A DNA stretch of 64,000 nt from Amyelois transitella. Lineage: Eukaryota > Arthropoda > Insecta > Lepidoptera > Pyralidae. The notes below the pieces were generated by a model, which saw only the letters and a program-made list of their open reading frames with translations, was not told the DNA's origin and did no database searches. The stretch is from contig NC_083523.1 of the NCBI RefSeq assembly GCF_032362555.1, positions 1,711,501-1,775,500 of the forward strand, in the 5' to 3' direction. The position numbers and the translations under genes were made by a program. This document shows positions 60,503 through 64,000 of the stretch, piece after piece (positions within the stretch are counted from its first letter, which is position 1; each line of letters starts with the position of its first letter).

Positions 60503-62949
60503 TAGAATCCGTTTAGTACGACTTCGCATATAACAACCAACCGTTTTTAGCGACGCAACTATAGACATATGTTTGGTTTCGTATCGAGCCACTATGAAAG
60601 TACATTCGTTTATTACGACTCCGCTTATAACGACCGACCGCTTTTAACGACGGAATTCAACGCACATTGTCCGGTTATAACGACGTGCGTCGACGTGTTT
60701 ACAAACAAATCTAAGTTATAGGTACATAATAGAAGCTATCCCCGCCCCGCGCACCTACCTAGCCCATGCATCGCGGACTGTCTGTTTTGTTTATGTTACA
60801 TTTCCTAATTTGCGGGTGACAAGTGAGTGCGCGTACTAAAATGGCTAAGCGAAAAAGTTTCTCTATTGAAGAAAAAAGTTTTATTTTACAACGTTTTTAC
60901 AATTGCATAATGCAGTCCGTACTTCTTACTATAAAAATAAAAAACAAAAACAATCAAAAATTACCGACTTTTTGCAGTAGGTGTTGCGTTGTTTTAAATT
61001 ACTTATTGATTAATCTCATTTCTTTTCCTTCTTAGTACACTTCTGTACCGTATATGTATGCATATTATTATATGTGAAATAAATAAATATTTTTAATTCA
61101 ATGTTTTTTTTTGTCTGTTAGTCACCTTAATACGTATTAATACGTATGTACATAAATTTTGTATATGATTATTAAAAAAAAAAAAATGATTGTTTAGTAC
61201 GACTTCCGGTTATTACGACGTAATATCACTGGTCCCTTGACCGTCGTTATAACCGGATTCCACTGTATATATAACACTAAGAATATATATATATATAACT
61301 TTTTTATATATATATAGTTATCCTTTTCACCAGGGTCAAAGCTTCATGTTGCACCAAATCAGAAAGATGGTGGGCCTGATGATCGCAGTGGTCAGAGGTC
61401 ACGCAGACGAGGGTGTTATGGAGAAGGCCTTCGGAAAAGATAAGGTCATGATACCGACTGCACCAGGATTGGGGTTGGTTTTGGATATGGTGAGTTACAT
61501 TCATTAGTTAGGTCGGAGTGGGAAGACCTAGACGAACGTATCTTGATCAAATCAAGGACGTCCTGGTAAAGGGTCAGGTCAATAGTACCCGAAACCGCCG
61601 AGCTTGTATGAAGAGAGTTATGAATGTGGATGAAGCGAAGGAAGTAGGTATGCAGTGATCGTGGCTAGTGGAAAGATGTAGTCTCTGCCTACCCCTCCGG
61701 GAAAGAGGCGTGATTTTATGTAATGTTATGTTTTATGAGAGCGTTAAGGAGTATGTTGGGTGTGAAATTGAGTGACCGGATAAGGAACAGCGTGATAAGG
61801 GAATGTTGTGATGTGAAAGAAGATGTAGTTACAGGAATAGAAAAGGGTATGTTGAGATGGTTCGGTCATGTGGAGAGGATGAATGAAAACAGGTTGACTA
61901 AGCAGATATACATGGAGAGTGTGGAGGGAAAGGTCGGAGTGGGAAGACCTAGACGAACATATCTTGAACAAATCAAGGACGTCCTGGTAAAGGGTCAGGT
62001 CAATAGTACCCGAAACCGCCGAGCTTGTATGAAGAGAGTTATGAATGTGGATGAAGCGAAGGAAGTATGCAGAGATCGTGGCAAGTGGAAAGATGTAGTC
62101 TCTGCCTGGGAAAGAGGCGTGATTTTATGTAATGTTTTAAGTTACATTCGTATAAACAAAGTATCGCTATAAGCGATAAGACCGCCCATTGTACTACAAC
62201 ATTGTTCTTTTTGTTTGTTTGTAATATCTTTACTGCGTAGAAATTAAAACAGTAACAAGAAATATTACATAGTTATAAAAGAAACAAATCACTTGCGTTA
62301 ACGTACTTATCCCATGAAGGGATCTCTTCCAGTCAACCGGCAAACAATAAAGGAACTAGATAATTATTTTAAAAACGGCAAGTCATGGTCGTACGATACC
62401 CGGCACCATTAAAAAAAAGAATAGGACCACTCATCTCCTTCTAAGTGATATGCTTTCAAGACTTTCTGCTCTGTCTACCTCGCAAGGTATACGTGATTAT
62501 AATGTATGTATGTTTTTTTTTATCGTTCCGTTTGTCCCTGTTATTCAACGGAAAAGCTAAAAGATTTGTTATTAAAATTAGTGATATCATACAAATTATT
62601 ACATTTTTAGGTACACTATGACAGGTACGATGCTAAATTTAAAGTGAGCCACGAAAGTCTGACATGGGAACCGCTAGAGGACACAATACAAAAATTCAAA
62701 CACGAATACATATATCCTAATATAGTCAAAGGAGAAATTGAGGGGAATTCCATGGGTGCGTGGCTGGAAAAACTCAAAACGCATTCTTATGAGCCGTCCG
62801 ATGACGTCACAGACGAGAAAGCGACGGAAGATGCCGAGAAAGAGATAGCAGACGATGATGACGATTGTGAGGAAAAAGAAGAGATCGATGATGAAGCGGA
62901 GAAAGAACTAAATGGGGTGGAGAACAGTGAAAAGAAAGAGTTTGTATAG
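55203..62949 (+). CDS. Pus1: tRNA pseudouridine synthase 1, complete
   Basis: Pus1 (TruA family) converts uridine to pseudouridine in tRNAs, in nucleus and mitochondria. Seven exons: 55203-55275, 55455-55710, 56257-56423, 58379-58652, 59808-59907, 61334-61489 and 62611-62949, all GT-AG and in phase. The sum is 1365 nt, 454 aa. Landmarks are [18 protein letters not shown], the catalytic motif [19 protein letters not shown] with Asp151, [15 protein letters not shown], the tyrosine motif [40 protein letters not shown] and [17 protein letters not shown]. The C terminus is a long acidic tail ([11 protein letters not shown]). Exon 1 plus the start of exon 2 encode 33 residues with basic and hydroxylated residues and no acid ([16 protein letters not shown]), like a mitochondrial presequence. 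Met34 would start a 421-residue form. Exon 6 lies 69 bases past a Tigger-like insertion and an AT tract. Confidence 0.96.
56020..56225 (+). repeat. SINE family B, diverged
   Basis: GGGTACCTGCACTTTCCGGC, CAATAAGGGTTTAGGTTCC and CCAATCAAAGATCCATG; ends just before Pus1 exon 3. Confidence 0.65.
56480..56705. repeat. Direct tandem duplication of about 110 bp
   Basis: GCTGCGCTTCCGTAATAATT through TTGGCCAAGATGC occurs twice (about 56482-56590 and 56593-56703) with few differences. Noncoding, in Pus1 intron 3. Confidence 0.9.
57120..57834 (+). mobile_element. Decayed transposon-like coding fragment
   Basis: With frameshifts it reads [20 protein letters not shown], then [18 protein letters not shown] and, after a shift, [11 protein letters not shown] know this peptide series from abundant repetitive proteins in insect genomes, probably transposon-derived, of a family I cannot name. 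It is cut off at 57833 by a family A insertion. Confidence 0.55.
57833..58100 (+). repeat. SINE-like family A, full length
   Basis: AGCCGTGTGATTCCCGGCAC to CTATATGTATGTATGTAA; inserted into the fragment at 57120-57834. Confidence 0.85.
58130..58225 (-). mobile_element. LINE 3' tail fragment
   Basis: AAACTCACGCCTCTTTCCCG to TTCATCCACATTCAT, the last 95 bases of the LINE seen at 18232. Confidence 0.7.
58695..59330 (+). repeat. SINE family B split by a family C SINE
   Basis: The tRNA head of B (CGTGGTCGAATCGGTAAGGT, B box-like AGTTCGGATCCCAC) runs to about 58813. Family C fills 58814-59060 and the B body resumes TTATGTACATTAGTTTGAAT at about 59066. A short TTATGT flank occurs on both sides of the C copy. 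Confidence 0.85.
58814..59060 (+). repeat. tRNA-derived SINE, family C (nested)
   Basis: Perfect A and B boxes (TGGCGCAGCGG, GGTTCGAATCC), full body. Confidence 0.9.
59330..59605 (-). repeat. SINE-like family A, full length
   Basis: Starts at (CATA)n, ends with CGGGAACCACACGGCAC written twice, a small terminal duplication. Confidence 0.85.
59640..59768 (-). repeat. SINE family B, tRNA-head fragment
   Basis: Reads on the minus strand GAGCGTCGGCGGATAAGGTG, CCCGGTTAAAATGTG and CCCACTTCGGCCATGTGCC. It ends 40 bases before Pus1 exon 5. Confidence 0.7.
59975..60205 (+). repeat. SINE-like family A, diverged
   Basis: GCCGTGCGGTAGTTGCGGCA to CTCTGTCCACCCCTTACGGG. Confidence 0.6.
60392..60499. repeat. 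(TA)n microsatellite
   Basis: A shorter run, then AACACTAAG, then about 40 TA units up to the Tigger-like element. The TAACACTAAG phrase occurs a third time at 61271, beyond the element. Confidence 0.9.
60500..61265 (+). mobile_element. Pogo/Tigger-like DNA transposon, internally deleted
   Basis: 766 bp flanked by TA on both sides. The ends are inverted: CAGTAGAATCCGTTTAGTAC at the left and the complement of CAGTGGAATCCGGTTATAAC at the right, with more subterminal GACTTC/TAACGAC repeats. A 65-codon frame at 60841 begins [19 protein letters not shown], the start of a CENP-B/pogo-type DNA-binding domain, then runs into unrelated sequence. The transposase is lost by internal deletion. It is inserted in the AT tract of Pus1 intron 5. 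Confidence 0.85.
61512..62140 (+). mobile_element. Two LINE tail copies in tandem
   Basis: A short copy (61512-61722) is followed at 61735 by a longer one (to 62140; [17 protein letters not shown], then [20 protein letters not shown] and the shared end). Both carry private variants (CAATAGTACCCG and GCTTGTATGAAG) not seen in copies elsewhere in the window, so one is probably a local duplicate. Confidence 0.8.
62390..62512 (+). repeat. SINE-like family A, internally deleted
   Basis: GTACGATACCCGGCACCATT, GGACCACTCATC, then straight to TTTCAAGACTTTCTGCTCTG and CGCAAGGTATACGTGATTAT. Confidence 0.65.
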
Positions 62950-63356
62950 TTACAGATTTAGCATTGACATAGATTAATCTAGTTCCCTTCTAAAGTATGA
63001 ATTAAAATGATAATTAGTTAACTGAAAGAACATGCGAGGAACTCGATTCAAGAAATCTGATTGAAAAAGCCCTAGAGTTTAATGCGCCGTTAAAAAATAA
63101 TAAGGCTCCCTAGGGAACCTAATGCAATGTTTTAGGATCCCTTGCGGTTAAGAAGGTCGTGTCGTCGTGTAAAACCTGACTCACCCAATCCAGTTTCATG
63201 GTCTCATCGGTCTCTCGGACCCCGAGCTAGTCTCCAGAGAATTGAGGACTCAAACCGGGAATAATACATGACGAAATATGTTTGCATCAAGTCTTAGTAA
63301 ATTTGCATTAGTAATGCGTTTAGAACATTATAGAAGGATTACTTTATTACAATTAG
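62950..63356. other. Pus1 3' flank
   Basis: A diverged family B fragment lies at about 63140-63265 (CCTGACTCACCCAATCCAG). Nothing else is seen. Confidence 0.45.
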
Positions 63357-63590
63357 GACGGCCATTGTGGCGCAGTGGCAGTACGCTTGTCTGTGACAGG
63401 GGTACCGGGTTCGAATCCCGGTCAGGGCATGATGAGAAAAGAACTTTTTCTGATTGGCCTGGGTCTTGGATGTTTATCTATATAAGTATTTATTATAAAA
63501 TATAATATTGTTGAGTTAGTATCTCGTTACACAAGTCTCGCACTAACTTCGGGGCTAACTCAATCTATGTAATTTGTCCCATATATATTT
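63357..63590 (+). repeat. tRNA-derived SINE, family C, full length
   Basis: A box TGGCGCAGTGG (one change) and B box GGTTCGAATCC. A short deletion removes part of the anticodon-side loop. Confidence 0.85.
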
Positions 63591-64000
63591 ATTTACTTAC
63601 TATTGTCATCCAATTTTTTTATTACCTTTGGTAAACTATAATATATGTATATAAAAAAAGATAATGACTGGAGAAAAAATAACGCCGCTACAGCTAGTAC
63701 TTATGTAAGTTTTATTTTATCAAAAATTATAATTAGGCTATAATTAGCTAAGTTAACTTTTTCCTTATTTATGTTTTATAATATTTCTCCTTTGCTGGCA
63801 AAAATATATTTTTTAGATTAATGAATGATCACAAATAATTCATCTGGCATGAGTTTGACTAAGTACAATATCTTTTTAGTTTTGGTTATGTGCAAGAATT
63901 TAAAAACAAAACCAAAAAAGTTAACTTAGCGAATTGCGAGACCGTGCCTTCATCATGCCTTTTCAGTTTTAATAAATGATATGTATGCAATCAGATTAAA
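63591..64000. other. AT-rich right end, no feature seen
   Basis: No exon or recognised repeat. Confidence 0.4.

Noticed and set aside
1-64000. CRISPR array, bacterial operon or integrated virus
   Set aside because: The repeats are eukaryotic transposons and simple repeats; no spacer-repeat array, cas-like gene or viral gene block was seen.

Overview
The window looks like a piece of a lepidopteran (moth or butterfly) nuclear chromosome. It is AT-rich, with short exons bounded by GT-AG introns. The introns are packed with tRNA-headed SINEs, short Helitron-like elements ending in a hairpin plus CTAG, LINE tails and small inverted-repeat elements. Every gene call rests on exon-by-exon reading: splice sites and phases were checked by hand and the summed exon lengths close to whole codons. 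No database search was run, and the species is not identified.

Layout, left to right. (1) About 1.7-5.5 kb, plus strand: 3' part of a BTB/POZ zinc-finger transcription factor gene; its first exon was not found. A broken second copy of its zinc-finger exon lies 0.5 kb downstream. (2) 10.7-33.1 kb, minus strand: a complete 13-exon gene for the actin-interacting WD40 protein AIP1/WDR1 (Drosophila flare), 607 aa. Its 12 kb first intron holds a near full-length LINE (about 20.49-25.87 kb, ORF2 intact) inserted into an older SINE. (3) 35.7-45.8 kb, plus strand: a 7-exon gene for a cyclin best matching cyclin J (384 aa), with several Helitron-like insertions in its introns and a LINE remnant just after its stop. 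(4) 51.6-53.6 kb, minus strand: a two-exon TipE-family sodium-channel auxiliary subunit (231 aa). (5) 55.2-62.9 kb, plus strand: a 7-exon tRNA pseudouridine synthase, Pus1 (454 aa), whose first exon adds a presequence-like N terminus.

The genes are unrelated housekeeping, neuronal or regulatory genes and do not form a pathway. flr and CycJ are divergent (2.6 kb apart), as are the TipE-like gene and Pus1 (1.6 kb apart). The BTB gene and flr converge, as do CycJ and the TipE-like gene.

The most interesting things are structural. There is a scatter of short, nearly perfect fold-back inverted duplications with 4-7 nt spacers; some sit inside recognisable repeats where they replace the normal sequence, as expected of replication template switching. 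Two copies of one SINE-like family sit at the same distance (about +7) from two flr splice donors. There is also a 5S-rRNA-like fragment, several nested transposon insertions, and a duplicated and decayed zinc-finger exon. I found no CRISPR array, operon or convincing new multi-gene system.
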